From: CAZNMF01 sp964573795
GTDB taxonomy: Bacteria; Acidobacteriota; Vicinamibacteria; Vicinamibacterales; SCN-69-37
Length of the DNA: 64,000 bases
NCBI GenBank assembly: GCA_964573795.1
Contig: CAZNMF010000049.1
Location: 16,994 to 80,993 of the forward strand
Direction: 5' to 3'
Shown: positions 11,017 to 18,439 of the stretch, in pieces
Numbering within the stretch: position 1 is the first letter of the stretch
Layout of the letters: each line of letters starts with the position of its first letter
The notes under the pieces: generated by a model
What the model was told of the DNA's origin: nothing
Seen by the model: the letters and a program-made list of their open reading frames with translations, nothing else
Databases searched by the model: none
Program-made: the position numbers and the translations under genes

Positions 11017-11238
11017 ATGCTGCTAGAACGAAAGACCGTATCGATTCCGCGGGCGTGCGAGCTGGTCGGTGTCAGCCGCCGCACCATTTACAACTGGATC
11101 GCCGGGGGCAAGGTGCAGTACGTCCGGACAGCCGGCGGTTCCGTCCGTATTTTCGAGGACACGCTCTGGCGTAATCCGGACGCCTCGAACGACGAGCAGG
11201 GAGCGGCCTGGACGCAGCGACTCAGTCGTGGCGCCTGA
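11017..11238 (+). CDS. Small helix-turn-helix protein (MerR/excisionase-like, HTH_17)
   Basis: 73 residues. ACELVGVSRRTIYNWI and then VQYVRTAGGSVRI form the winged-helix pattern of excisionase/MerR-type DNA-binding modules. There is no effector domain. It is divergent from the NtrC gene, and its 3' end overlaps the next small gene by 11 bases, so these two are coupled. No integrase or phage genes are near, so I read it as a regulatory protein and not as an excisionase. Confidence 0.8.
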   Translation: MLLERKTVSIPRACELVGVSRRTIYNWIAGGKVQYVRTAGGSVRIFEDTLWRNPDASNDEQGAAWTQRLSRGA

Positions 11239-11473
11239 CCCATCGACGGCACCGCCATCGCCTCTCGATCCCGCTGCGCTGTCGCAGGTCTTTCACCGGC
11301 TGAACAACCAGCTCGGTGTGATCCTCGCGAACGCCGAGCTGCTCGAAGCTCGTCTGACCGAAGACACCCAGCGCGCCAGGGCCAGCCAAGTGGTCTCCGG
11401 CGCGCTGGAAGCGATCTCGGCGATTCAGGATCTCCGACGGATCGTCGGCCTGAACAACCCGGCCAACCGCTAG
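11228..11473 (+). CDS. Stand-alone histidine-kinase H-box (DHp-like) protein
   Basis: 81 residues starting at GTG 11228. Residues 20-40 (QVFHRLNNQLGVILANAELL) match the H-box of NtrB-type kinases, with His23 in the phosphoacceptor position followed by the usual L-N-N. The second helix ends near residue 75, and no N-box or ATP-binding domain follows before the stop. It overlaps the HTH gene by 11 bases. It may be a phosphotransfer or dimerisation partner, or a remnant of a kinase. The function is inferred only from the motif. Confidence 0.7.
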   Translation: MAPDPSTAPPSPLDPAALSQVFHRLNNQLGVILANAELLEARLTEDTQRARASQVVSGALEAISAIQDLRRIVGLNNPANR

Positions 11474-11712
11474 CGCCCATGTCGGCGCGATGACAACCCT
11501 GACAGCCCTGTCAATCGGCCGACACCAAACGGCCGGGATGTTCGCGCCGCTTCACGGCAATTCACAGTCCATCAGCAGACGCTAACTGACGCTCGGAAAG
11601 CGATTTAGGGGCACTTGATTCCTCGCGTGGCTTCCGGCGCCTCACCCGATTTTCACATGGCATCGCTGTTGCCTTGGTGACTGGTCCCGGCCGTGTGCCG
11701 GAGGAGGTCTCA
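11474..11712. other. Intergenic region before the sigma factor gene
   Basis: About 240 bases without a convincing gene. It holds a short inverted repeat at 11500-11513 (TGACA, 4-base gap, TGTCA) and a weak GGCCG/CGGCC hairpin near 11516-11536, then a GGAGGAGG Shine-Dalgarno just before the sigma gene. No clear promoter or riboswitch is recognisable. Confidence 0.4.
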
Positions 11713-12528
11713 ATGCAACGCGTGCCCTTGGCGGCATCTGAACAGCGGCGGGTCGAAGCGGGTCTCCCGTTCGTCGAGTCGCTGGCCCGACGCATGGCGT
11801 CGACCATGCCGCACTCGATCGACCTGGGCGATCTCGTGCAGGACGGCGTGCTCGGGCTGATCGACGCCGCGCACCGCTTCGACGAGGCGCGCGGGATCAA
11901 GTTCGAGACGTTCGCCGAGCGCCGCGTCCGCGGGGCGATGATCGACGCGCTGCGCCGGGACGCGTGGCCGCGCGGCGTCCGCCGCGTCCGCCGCGAGCTC
12001 GAGGCCGCGCGCGAGCAGTTGCGTCGCGAGCTCGGCGCCGAGCCGACGATTGCCGACCTCGCGCGCCGCGTCGGCGCCGACGAGGCGCAGTTGGAGCGCA
12101 CGATCGTCCGCATCAGCACCATCGAGTCCACCTCACCGCTGGCCAATCTCGAGACGATGGACAGCTCGACGCTGCCGCCGGTGCTCGTGCCGAGCGAGCC
12201 CGTGTCGCCGGAACGGCTGTTCGAGCAGAGTCAGACGCGCGAGCGCGTCCGCGCCGCGCTGGTGCAGCTTCCCCCGCGCGAGCGGCGGATCCTGTCGCTC
12301 TACTATTTCGGCGATGCGACGATGAAGCAGATCGGCCAGGAGATCGGCGTCAACGAATCGCGCGTCTCGCAGCTGCACGCGCGCGCCATTCAGCGCCTGC
12401 GCCGCCTGCTGACCGCGCCGGCGCGCACCGAGCCCGTCAAGGGGCCGCGCCTGGTCGCGAAGACGACGCGGCAGAAGTATCCGGTCGCGCGCCCGCGTCC
12501 GGCCGTGCTGCCGAGCCGCGCCGCGTAG
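11713..12528 (+). CDS. RNA polymerase sigma factor, FliA/WhiG (sigma-28) type
   Basis: 271 residues. Region 2 contains DLVQDGVLGLIDAAHRFD and KFETFAERRVRGAMIDALR, which is typical of FliA/WhiG factors. Region 3 (EPTIADLARRVG) and region 4 (LPPRERRILSLYYFGDATMK then GVNESRVSQLHARAIQRLR) follow. A basic Pro-rich tail of about 35 residues is extra. ATG 11713 is supported by GGAGGAGG a few bases upstream, one of the few strong Shine-Dalgarnos in the window. No flagellar genes are adjacent, so its regulon is unknown. Confidence 0.92.
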   Translation: MQRVPLAASEQRRVEAGLPFVESLARRMASTMPHSIDLGDLVQDGVLGLIDAAHRFDEARGIKFETFAERRVRGAMIDALRRDAWPRGVRRVRRELEAAREQLRRELGAEPTIADLARRVGADEAQLERTIVRISTIESTSPLANLETMDSSTLPPVLVPSEPVSPERLFEQSQTRERVRAALVQLPPRERRILSLYYFGDATMKQIGQEIGVNESRVSQLHARAIQRLRRLLTAPARTEPVKGPRLVAKTTRQKYPVARPRPAVLPSRAA

Positions 12529-12589
12529 GGCCGCGCGACCGGCGTCCAACATCGAACACGACCGCCGAGGCGGATCGGTCGAATCGACG

Positions 12590-14143
12590 CTATCGCAGCG
12601 TTTCGCGCGCGACGCGCACCAGGTCGCGAAGACGGAACGGCTTGGGCACCCAGCGGCAGCCGCTCTCTTCGAGGAAGCGCTCCGCCTCCGTGCCCGCGAC
12701 GTCACCGGTCACGAAAATCAGCCGGCGCGCGATGTGCGGCATCTTGGCCGAGACTTCGCGGAAGAACGCCATGCCGTCGACCTTCGGCATCTTCAAGTCG
12801 CAGATGATTACGTCGTAGTGCGTCTCGCGCACTTTCTTCAGCGCCGCTTCGCCGTTCTCCGCGCGATCCGTCCGGAACCCTTCATCGGCCAGCGCCGCCG
12901 CCACCGCGTCGCCGAGCGCGGGCTCGTCCTCCACGACCAGCGCGCGCGTGCCCTTTGGCACGTCCGGCAGCGGCTGCGCGGGCGCCGGCTCCTGCGTGCG
13001 CAGTGACGCGCCGCTCACCGGCAGCTCGAGCAGAAACGACGCGCCGCCTTCCGGCAGCGACGACACGCTGATGCGGCCACCGTGCTCCTGCGCGATCGCG
13101 TACGCGACGGTCAGCCCGAGTCCTGTGCCCTTGCCGACGGGCTTCGTCGTGAAGAACGGCTCGAAGACCTTGTCCTGCACCTGATCCGGCACGCCAGGAC
13201 CGTCGTCGGCGACTTCGAGGACGACGGCGTCGCTCTCGGCGTCGTGCCAGGAGCGCAACGTGAGCGTGCCGCGGCCGTGTGCCTCGAGCATCGCCTGCTC
13301 GGCGTTGATCACCAGATTGAGGACGATCTGCTGGATCTGGTGCGGATCGACGAAGACCGGCGGCAGCGACGAGGCGAGCGAGTCGGCGATGGCGATCTGG
13401 CTGCCACGCTGGTCGTAGGCGCGCAAGGCGAGCGTCTCGCGCACGACCTGATTGATGTCGACGGTCATGCGCGTCGTGTGACGCTTGCGCGCGAACGTCT
13501 GCAGGTTGCGGACGATGCGCGCGGCGCGCTCGGCGGCGTTGTGGATGGCGTCGAGATCGCGCCGCGTGACGTCGTCGACGCGCTGGCCCGTGAGCCGCTC
13601 GGCGCACGCCAGGATCGTGGCCAGCGGAGTGTTCAGCTCGTGCGCCACGCCCGACATCGTCTGGCCGAGGGAGGCCATCTTCTCGGATTGCGACAACTGA
13701 TGGGCGAGCTCGCGGCCCTGATCCTGCAGCTTCTTGCGATCCGTCACGTCGCGCATGATCGCTTCGACGCGCAGCGTCGCGCCGGATGCGAGCGTCTCGG
13801 CGCGCGCGGTGACCTCGATCCACATCGCCGTGCCGTCGAGGCGCCGCACGCGCACGAGCGTGTCGCGGGCCGCGCCGTCGCGCGCGAGCTGACGCAGGAG
13901 CTCGGCGCGCGCCAGCTCGTCGACGAAGCGATTGGGATCGAACGGGCGCACCTCGGCGGCCGGGGCATCGTCGGGCCAGCCGAACATGACGCGCAGGTGG
14001 CGATTGGCCGCGAGCGTCGCCGTCTCCGCCGGTCCGATCAGGCCGATGTAGACGCCCTCGGGAAGGTTGTCGAAGAAGTGGGCGAACGCGTCGAGCGAGA
14101 GCGCCGACGAATCGCGGCGGCGAGCGGGGGAACGCGGCGTCAC
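12590..14143 (-). CDS. Hybrid sensor histidine kinase (PAS-HisKA-HATPase-receiver)
   Basis: 517 residues. A PAS domain lies at about 20-135, then the DHp helix with phosphoacceptor His168 (GVAHELNTPLATI), the ATPase domain with NLVINAEQAM, DDGPGVP and GTGLGLTVAY, and a C-terminal receiver (about 395-510) with Asp in ICDLKMPKVDG. No transmembrane segment is visible, so it is a cytosolic sensor. The GTG start at 14143 lies 2 bases after the stop of the PCYCGC lipoprotein; the in-frame extension upstream is that gene read in another frame. It converges on the sigma gene. Confidence 0.93.
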   Translation of the reverse strand: MTPRSPARRRDSSALSLDAFAHFFDNLPEGVYIGLIGPAETATLAANRHLRVMFGWPDDAPAAEVRPFDPNRFVDELARAELLRQLARDGAARDTLVRVRRLDGTAMWIEVTARAETLASGATLRVEAIMRDVTDRKKLQDQGRELAHQLSQSEKMASLGQTMSGVAHELNTPLATILACAERLTGQRVDDVTRRDLDAIHNAAERAARIVRNLQTFARKRHTTRMTVDINQVVRETLALRAYDQRGSQIAIADSLASSLPPVFVDPHQIQQIVLNLVINAEQAMLEAHGRGTLTLRSWHDAESDAVVLEVADDGPGVPDQVQDKVFEPFFTTKPVGKGTGLGLTVAYAIAQEHGGRISVSSLPEGGASFLLELPVSGASLRTQEPAPAQPLPDVPKGTRALVVEDEPALGDAVAAALADEGFRTDRAENGEAALKKVRETHYDVIICDLKMPKVDGMAFFREVSAKMPHIARRLIFVTGDVAGTEAERFLEESGCRWVPKPFRLRDLVRVARETLR

Positions 14144-14145
14144 GC

Positions 14146-14664
14146 TCAGCCGCCGGCGGGCGGTTGCGGCGTCGGCGTGTGACCCATGTGGCGCCCGCCG
14201 AAGCGCTGTTCGACCGCAGCGCGGATTTGCGCCACCGACGCGCCCGCGTCGTGCATCTGCATCGCCATCTGCGCGACGTCCACGCACACTTCGCAGCCGA
14301 TGCCGTGCTCGTCCCATTCGACGACATGGCCCTGGCTGTCTCGACGCTTGACGTAGCAATCGTGGTTCGCCTGATGCCCGCCGCGCTCGCAGCCGCAGAA
14401 GCACGGCACGTAGCGCAGGACTTCCGGATGCCGCGCGGCGAACGCGTACGCGCTCTTCACGACGGGCACCGGACGGACGGCGTACGACAAGCTCGACGGC
14501 AGCGGCGGCAAGTCGCTCGCGACGATGTTGAAGCCGGAAGACGCGCCGCTCGCCGGCGCGCTGGAGGCGCTCGACGACGAGGACGCGCCCGGCGAGCACG
14601 AGCCCGCCGCGATCGCAGCGGCCAGGACGGCCGCGGCCGTCGACGCGCGAGTCGATGTGCGCAC
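14146..14664 (-). CDS. PCYCGC-motif lipoprotein
   Basis: 172 residues starting with GTG. The signal peptide ends in a lipobox-like AAGSC near residue 23, then a Ser/Ala-rich linker. The core RYVPCFCGCERGGHQANHDC is the PCYCGC motif, and a further Cys pair occurs in GIGCEVCVDVA. The clustered cysteines suggest metal or redox chemistry at the cell surface, but the function is not established. It is immediately followed by the hybrid kinase and is divergent from the YhaM-like gene with only 36 bases between, each having its own -10 box. Confidence 0.88.
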   Translation of the reverse strand: MRTSTRASTAAAVLAAAIAAGSCSPGASSSSSASSAPASGASSGFNIVASDLPPLPSSLSYAVRPVPVVKSAYAFAARHPEVLRYVPCFCGCERGGHQANHDCYVKRRDSQGHVVEWDEHGIGCEVCVDVAQMAMQMHDAGASVAQIRAAVEQRFGGRHMGHTPTPQPPAGG

Positions 14665-14670
14665 GCGGGA

Positions 14671-14676
14671 ATCTTA
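14671..14676 (-). promoter_or_regulatory. -10 box, leaderless start of the PCYCGC lipoprotein
   Basis: TAAGAT on the minus strand, 6 bases before the GTG start. No Shine-Dalgarno is present. Confidence 0.45.
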
Positions 14677-14686
14677 TCATCCGCTG

Positions 14687-14692
14687 TAGACT
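14687..14692 (+). promoter_or_regulatory. Extended -10 box, leaderless start of the YhaM-like gene
   Basis: TAGACT preceded directly by TG, 8 bases before ATG 14701. No clear -35 box and no Shine-Dalgarno. Confidence 0.5.
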
Positions 14693-14700
14693 GGCCGGAC

Positions 14701-15654
14701 ATGGCGCGACTCCCCAGAATCAGCGAGATCACCGGCACATCGGCTGGCACCGGCTTCTTCCTGTGCGCGAAAAAGGAGCGGCGGACGGGGCGATCCGGCG
14801 CGTTCCTCGTGCTCGTGCTGCAGGACGCCAGCGGCAGCATCGACGCGAAGATCTTTCAGGACGTCGACATCGCTCAGGCGCAGTTCGAGACGGGTGAGTT
14901 CGTCGCGGTCCAGGCCAAGGGCAATCTCTTCAACCAGCGGCTCGAGCTCATCGTCGACAAGATCCGGCGCGTGATTCCCGAGGACGAGAAGAACGGGTTC
15001 CGGCCGGAGGACTGCATTCCGTGCTCGCCGCGGCCCCTCGACGAGATGTGGGCCGAGCTGACCTCGCGCGTGGCGAGCGTCGAGTCGCCGGCGATCCGCG
15101 ATCTGCTGGAGCGGTTCGTGGCGCGCTACGGCGATCGGCTGCGCGTCTGGCCCGCCGCGCGACAGGTGCATCATGCGTATCGCAGCGGCCTGCTCGAGCA
15201 CGTGCTGAAAATCATGGACGTGGCCGTGTTCATGGCCGACACGTACGGCCTGCGGCGCGATCTCGTGATCGCCGGCGCGCTGCTGCACGACATCGGCAAG
15301 CTCCAGGAGCTGACGTACGACGTCGCGATCGACTACTCGGTCGAAGGCAACCTCGTCGGCCACATCGTGATCGGCGTCGGGATGCTGAAGGAGATCCTGC
15401 GGGAGACGCCGGAATTTCCTGAAGAGACGGCGCTCGAGATCGAGCACCTGATCCTGTCGCACCACGGCTCGAAGGATCTCGGATCGCCGGTGCCGCCGAT
15501 GACGCCGGAAGCCTTCGTGCTTGCCGCGGCCGACGACATCGACGCGAAGATGCACCAGATTCGCCGGCACCTCGCCGAGGATGGATCAGACGGCCGGTTC
15601 ACGACCTATCACCGCTATCTCGAGCGCGTGCTGCTGAAGCCCGCGAAGTCCTGA
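14701..15654 (+). CDS. YhaM-like 3'-5' exoribonuclease (OB-fold + HD domain)
   Basis: 317 residues. An N-terminal OB-fold (about 15-95, FLVLVLQDASGSIDAKIF) resembles tRNA-anticodon-type nucleic-acid binding domains. An HD phosphohydrolase domain follows, with His in HHAYRSGLLEHV, the HD pair His196-Asp197 (LLHDIGKL), a second His pair in LILSHHG and a final Asp in AADDIDAKM. This domain order is that of YhaM/CBF1, which degrades RNA or DNA from the 3' end. Its stop codon and that of the convergent fabZ-like gene together form TGATCA. Confidence 0.9.
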   Translation: MARLPRISEITGTSAGTGFFLCAKKERRTGRSGAFLVLVLQDASGSIDAKIFQDVDIAQAQFETGEFVAVQAKGNLFNQRLELIVDKIRRVIPEDEKNGFRPEDCIPCSPRPLDEMWAELTSRVASVESPAIRDLLERFVARYGDRLRVWPAARQVHHAYRSGLLEHVLKIMDVAVFMADTYGLRRDLVIAGALLHDIGKLQELTYDVAIDYSVEGNLVGHIVIGVGMLKEILRETPEFPEETALEIEHLILSHHGSKDLGSPVPPMTPEAFVLAAADDIDAKMHQIRRHLAEDGSDGRFTTYHRYLERVLLKPAKS

Positions 15655-16137
15655 TCAGGACGCCGCGGCCGTTTCGCTGCTGCTCGCGCTCGTCTTCGGA
15701 CCGAGCGCAAACGTCATCGTGCCGTCGCAGACGACGACGCCGTTGACGCGCGCCGCTCCGCTCAGGATGCCCATCCGGCTGCGCAGACGCTTGACGATGG
15801 CCTCGATCTCGACGGTATCGCCGGGATGGACTGGACGCCGGTAGCGGACGCGCTCGATGCCCATGAAGAGCGGAATCCGTTCCCGGTTTTCGGGCTTGGC
15901 CAGAATGAGGATGGCGCCCACCTGCGCGATCGCTTCCGTCAGGATCGTCGGCGGCAGCACTGCGCGATCGCCGCCGACGCCGTGCCAGAGATAGCGATCG
16001 TTCTGGGACACGTTCTTGATCCCGATGATGCGGCGATCGGCTTCCAACTCCGTCACGCGATCGACGAGCAGGAACGGATAGCGATGGGGAAGAATGCGTT
16101 CGATCGCGGCGTAGTCGAGCGGAAGCTGTAAACTCAT
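15655..16137 (-). CDS. fabZ: FabZ-like 3-hydroxyacyl-ACP dehydratase, divergent
   Basis: 160 residues with a hot-dog fold. ILPHRYPFLLVDRV is the classic FabZ opening. The catalytic pair appears to be His52 and Glu68 (WHGVGGDRAVLPPTILTEAI), but the His-Glu distance is 16 residues where FabZ has 14, and GHFP is replaced by WHGVGG. It may therefore act on a different acyl substrate or be a paralogue of a canonical FabZ elsewhere. There is no fab or lpx neighbour. Residues after 145 are Ser/Ala-rich. It is transcribed from a -10 box 9 bases before ATG 16137. Confidence 0.82.
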   Translation of the reverse strand: MSLQLPLDYAAIERILPHRYPFLLVDRVTELEADRRIIGIKNVSQNDRYLWHGVGGDRAVLPPTILTEAIAQVGAILILAKPENRERIPLFMGIERVRYRRPVHPGDTVEIEAIVKRLRSRMGILSGAARVNGVVVCDGTMTFALGPKTSASSSETAAAS

Positions 16138-16146
16138 TTTTCTGCC

Positions 16147-16154
16147 AGTATAAT
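16147..16154. promoter_or_regulatory. Overlapping divergent -10 boxes for fabZ and the GAF-PP2C phosphatase
   Basis: AGTATAAT reads TATAAT on the plus strand (16149-16154) and TATACT on the minus strand (16152-16147). The minus box ends 9 bases before the fabZ ATG; the plus box is 27 bases before ATG 16182. Two polymerases could not occupy it at once. Confidence 0.5.
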
Positions 16155-16181
16155 TCCAGTTGCCGTCCTCCCCGTCCGTTC

Positions 16182-17963
16182 ATGCAACCGCCATCCGTTC
16201 AACCGCAGCCGACGACCCTGTCCGGGAACGAGCGTGACATCCTGCTGACGCTGTTCGATCTCGGCCGGAAGATCGCCTCGGTCATCGAGCTCGACGAGCT
16301 GCTGCCACGCATTCCTGAGCTGGTCGGCCGGTTGATTCCATTCGACGCGTTCGCGGTCTATCTCGTCAGCGAAAAGCGGCAGATGTTCAAGCTCGGCTAC
16401 GCCATCGGGTATCCGGACGACGCCGCGCGCGCCGAGCTCAGCCTGTCGGACGGGGTGCTCGGACGCGTGGTGACGACGCAGCAGCCGCTCGTCATCGGCG
16501 ACGTCACCGCCGACCCGAGTTACGTCAGCGTCGTGCCAGGCATGCACGCGACGCTCGCGGTGCCGCTGATCCACAAGTCGAAGGCGATCGGCGTCCTGAA
16601 CGTGCTCAGCCGCGAGCGCGATCGCTATTCGGAGCGCGACGTCGCCATCCTGCGCCAGTTCGCCGCGCACGTTGCCACCGCGCTCGTCAACGCGCGCCTG
16701 TTTGCGCAGGAACGTCACGACGCCGAAGCGTTCGAGACGCTGGCGGAGGTCGGCCGCGAGATGGCCGGCCTGCTCGATCTCGATCGGCTGCTCGCGCGCA
16801 TCGCGCAGCTCGGACGGCGGCTCGTCGACTATCGGACGTTCGGCATCCTGCTCCTGAACGAGGCGACCGGCGAGCTCGAGATCAAGGCCGCCGTGCAGTA
16901 CGGCGAACAGGTCGTCCTGCCGAAGGTACCGGTCGGCGAAGGCCTCGTCGGGTACGCGGCCAAGTATCGCGAGCCGGTCTACGCGCCCGACGTCTCGAAG
17001 GATCCGCGCTATATCCAGGTGCTCGAGGACGTGCGCTCCGAGCTCGTCGTGCCGATGCTCGTCAAGGATCGCTGCGTCGGCGTGTTCGATCTCGAAAGCC
17101 CCGACCTCGACGCGTTCTCCAAGCGCGACATCGAGATCCTCAAGCTGCTGGCGAGCCAGGCGGCCGTGGCGATCGAGAACGCGCGGCTCTATGCCGAGCT
17201 GTCCGCCAACGAGGCGCGGCTCGAGCGGGAGCTGCGCTTCGCGCAGCGCGTGCAGACGGCGCTGCTGCCGACGCAATTGCCGAAAAAGGTCCGCGGCGTG
17301 GATCTGGCCGTCTCGTTCGCGCCGGCGCGCGAGCTCGGCGGCGACTTCCACGACCTGCTCGTCCCCGAGTCCAACACGCTCATCGTGGCGGTGGGCGACG
17401 TGTCGGGCAAGGGCGTGCCCGCCGCGCTGTATTCCGTGTTCGCCGGCGAGCTGGTGCGCGGCCGCACGTTCCGCCGCCGCTATCTGCCGGAGCGATCGTC
17501 GCCAGCCAAAGTGCTGATGTCGATCAACACGATCCTCCACGAACGACAGTTGGAGGAGTACTACTGCACGCTGTGCTACGCGTTCTTCGATTTGAAACGG
17601 CGGACCGTGACGCTCGCGAATTCGGGCGTGCCGTATCCGATCCGCGTCACCCATGGCGTCGTCAGCCAGATCGAGCTGCCGGGCGTGCCGTTGGGATCGT
17701 TCTTCGGTGTGAGCTACGACGAGGTCACGCTGCCGCTGGAGATCGGCGACGTGTTCTTCTTCGGATCCGACGGCGTGTTCGAGGCGATGAACGCGGCAAG
17801 TGAGGAGTTCTCGTCCGCGCGCGTCATGGAGATCGTCCGCGACGCCCGCACGCAGTCCGCCGCCGAGATCGTCGATCGCGTCTCGCAGGCGATCGAAAGC
17901 CATCGCGCCGGCTTTCCTTCCAACGACGACACGACGATGATCGCGCTCCGGATCACGGAGTAA
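16182..17963 (+). CDS. GAF-GAF-PP2C (RsbU/SpoIIE-type) serine phosphatase
   Basis: 593 residues. Two GAF domains (about 20-175 and 195-345) are joined through a helical linker (ELRFAQRVQTALLPTQLP) to a PPM phosphatase domain (about 380-590). Metal-binding acids are visible in ELGGDFHD, VGDVSGKGVPAAL, FFGSDGVFEAMN and NDDTTMIAL. Proteins of this design dephosphorylate anti-anti-sigma factors in response to small ligands bound by GAF. No anti-sigma or anti-anti-sigma gene is adjacent, so the target is unknown. No transmembrane segments. Confidence 0.93.
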   Translation: MQPPSVQPQPTTLSGNERDILLTLFDLGRKIASVIELDELLPRIPELVGRLIPFDAFAVYLVSEKRQMFKLGYAIGYPDDAARAELSLSDGVLGRVVTTQQPLVIGDVTADPSYVSVVPGMHATLAVPLIHKSKAIGVLNVLSRERDRYSERDVAILRQFAAHVATALVNARLFAQERHDAEAFETLAEVGREMAGLLDLDRLLARIAQLGRRLVDYRTFGILLLNEATGELEIKAAVQYGEQVVLPKVPVGEGLVGYAAKYREPVYAPDVSKDPRYIQVLEDVRSELVVPMLVKDRCVGVFDLESPDLDAFSKRDIEILKLLASQAAVAIENARLYAELSANEARLERELRFAQRVQTALLPTQLPKKVRGVDLAVSFAPARELGGDFHDLLVPESNTLIVAVGDVSGKGVPAALYSVFAGELVRGRTFRRRYLPERSSPAKVLMSINTILHERQLEEYYCTLCYAFFDLKRRTVTLANSGVPYPIRVTHGVVSQIELPGVPLGSFFGVSYDEVTLPLEIGDVFFFGSDGVFEAMNAASEEFSSARVMEIVRDARTQSAAEIVDRVSQAIESHRAGFPSNDDTTMIALRITE

Positions 17964-17970
17964 GCGATCG

Positions 17971-17990
17971 CCCGGGTCTGAAGACCGGGC
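17971..17990. repeat. REP-like palindrome, TGAA loop
   Basis: CCCGGGTC TGAA GACCGGGC, the inverted counterpart of the element at 18083-18102. Confidence 0.55.
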
Positions 17991-18082
17991 TATATCGGGC
18001 TACGGGCTACAGGCTACGGGCTACAGGCGACGGGCGACGGACATCAAGCCTCACCCGCGTGTCTGTCTGCGTACAGATGTAG

Positions 18083-18102
18083 GCCGGGTCTTCAGACCCG
18101 GC
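18083..18102. repeat. REP-like palindrome, TTCA loop
   Basis: GCCGGGTC TTCA GACCCGGC, a perfect 8-base-pair stem. It shares its TTCA loop and its design with 51219-51240. Confidence 0.6.
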
Positions 18103-18113
18103 GATCAGAAGCC

Positions 18114-18140
18114 CCCGGACCGGAGATCAACCGGTCCGGG
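18114..18140. terminator. Strong hairpin in the convergent region
   Basis: CCCGGACCGG and CCGGTCCGGG form a perfect 10-base-pair stem around a 7-base loop. No U-tract follows on either strand, so terminator function is inferred from position. Confidence 0.45.
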
Positions 18141-18439
18141 GATGGAGCGAGGTCGGAACGGGGAAACGTACACGAGAACGGAAAGAAGAGAACGCGGAAG
18201 TGAGCCGCCACTTGTCGGTGAACGAACGGCCGGAGTGCGACGATGCCAGCGCCTGCCTGTCGTTGTTGACGCACCCCGGTGACGCCTGACGGCTCGCGCC
18301 ATTGGACTTCAAGACGCGTGCCGTACCGCGCGCGCGAAAACGCGCGCGTCGCGCCGGCAAAAATTGGTGATGTCCGCTTCAAAGGACCGCACGTGCGAGG
18401 CCAGTGCCCCGCGCCGGGGACAGCCGCCCCGGCCCGCGA

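Larger units (their letters stand above)
17964..18439. other. Convergent intergenic region rich in hairpins and short repeats
   Basis: About 475 bases between two converging genes, with no plausible coding frame. It contains imperfect CGGGCTACAGG-type repeats (17997-18040), three hairpins at 17971-17990, 18083-18102 and 18114-18140, and a CG-repeat hairpin with an AAAA loop at 18327-18348. It probably terminates transcription from both sides; U-tracts are short or absent. Confidence 0.6.

Noticed and set aside
11017..11238. Phage excisionase
   Set aside because: No integrase, attachment site or phage gene is nearby; the coupling to an H-box gene suggests regulation.
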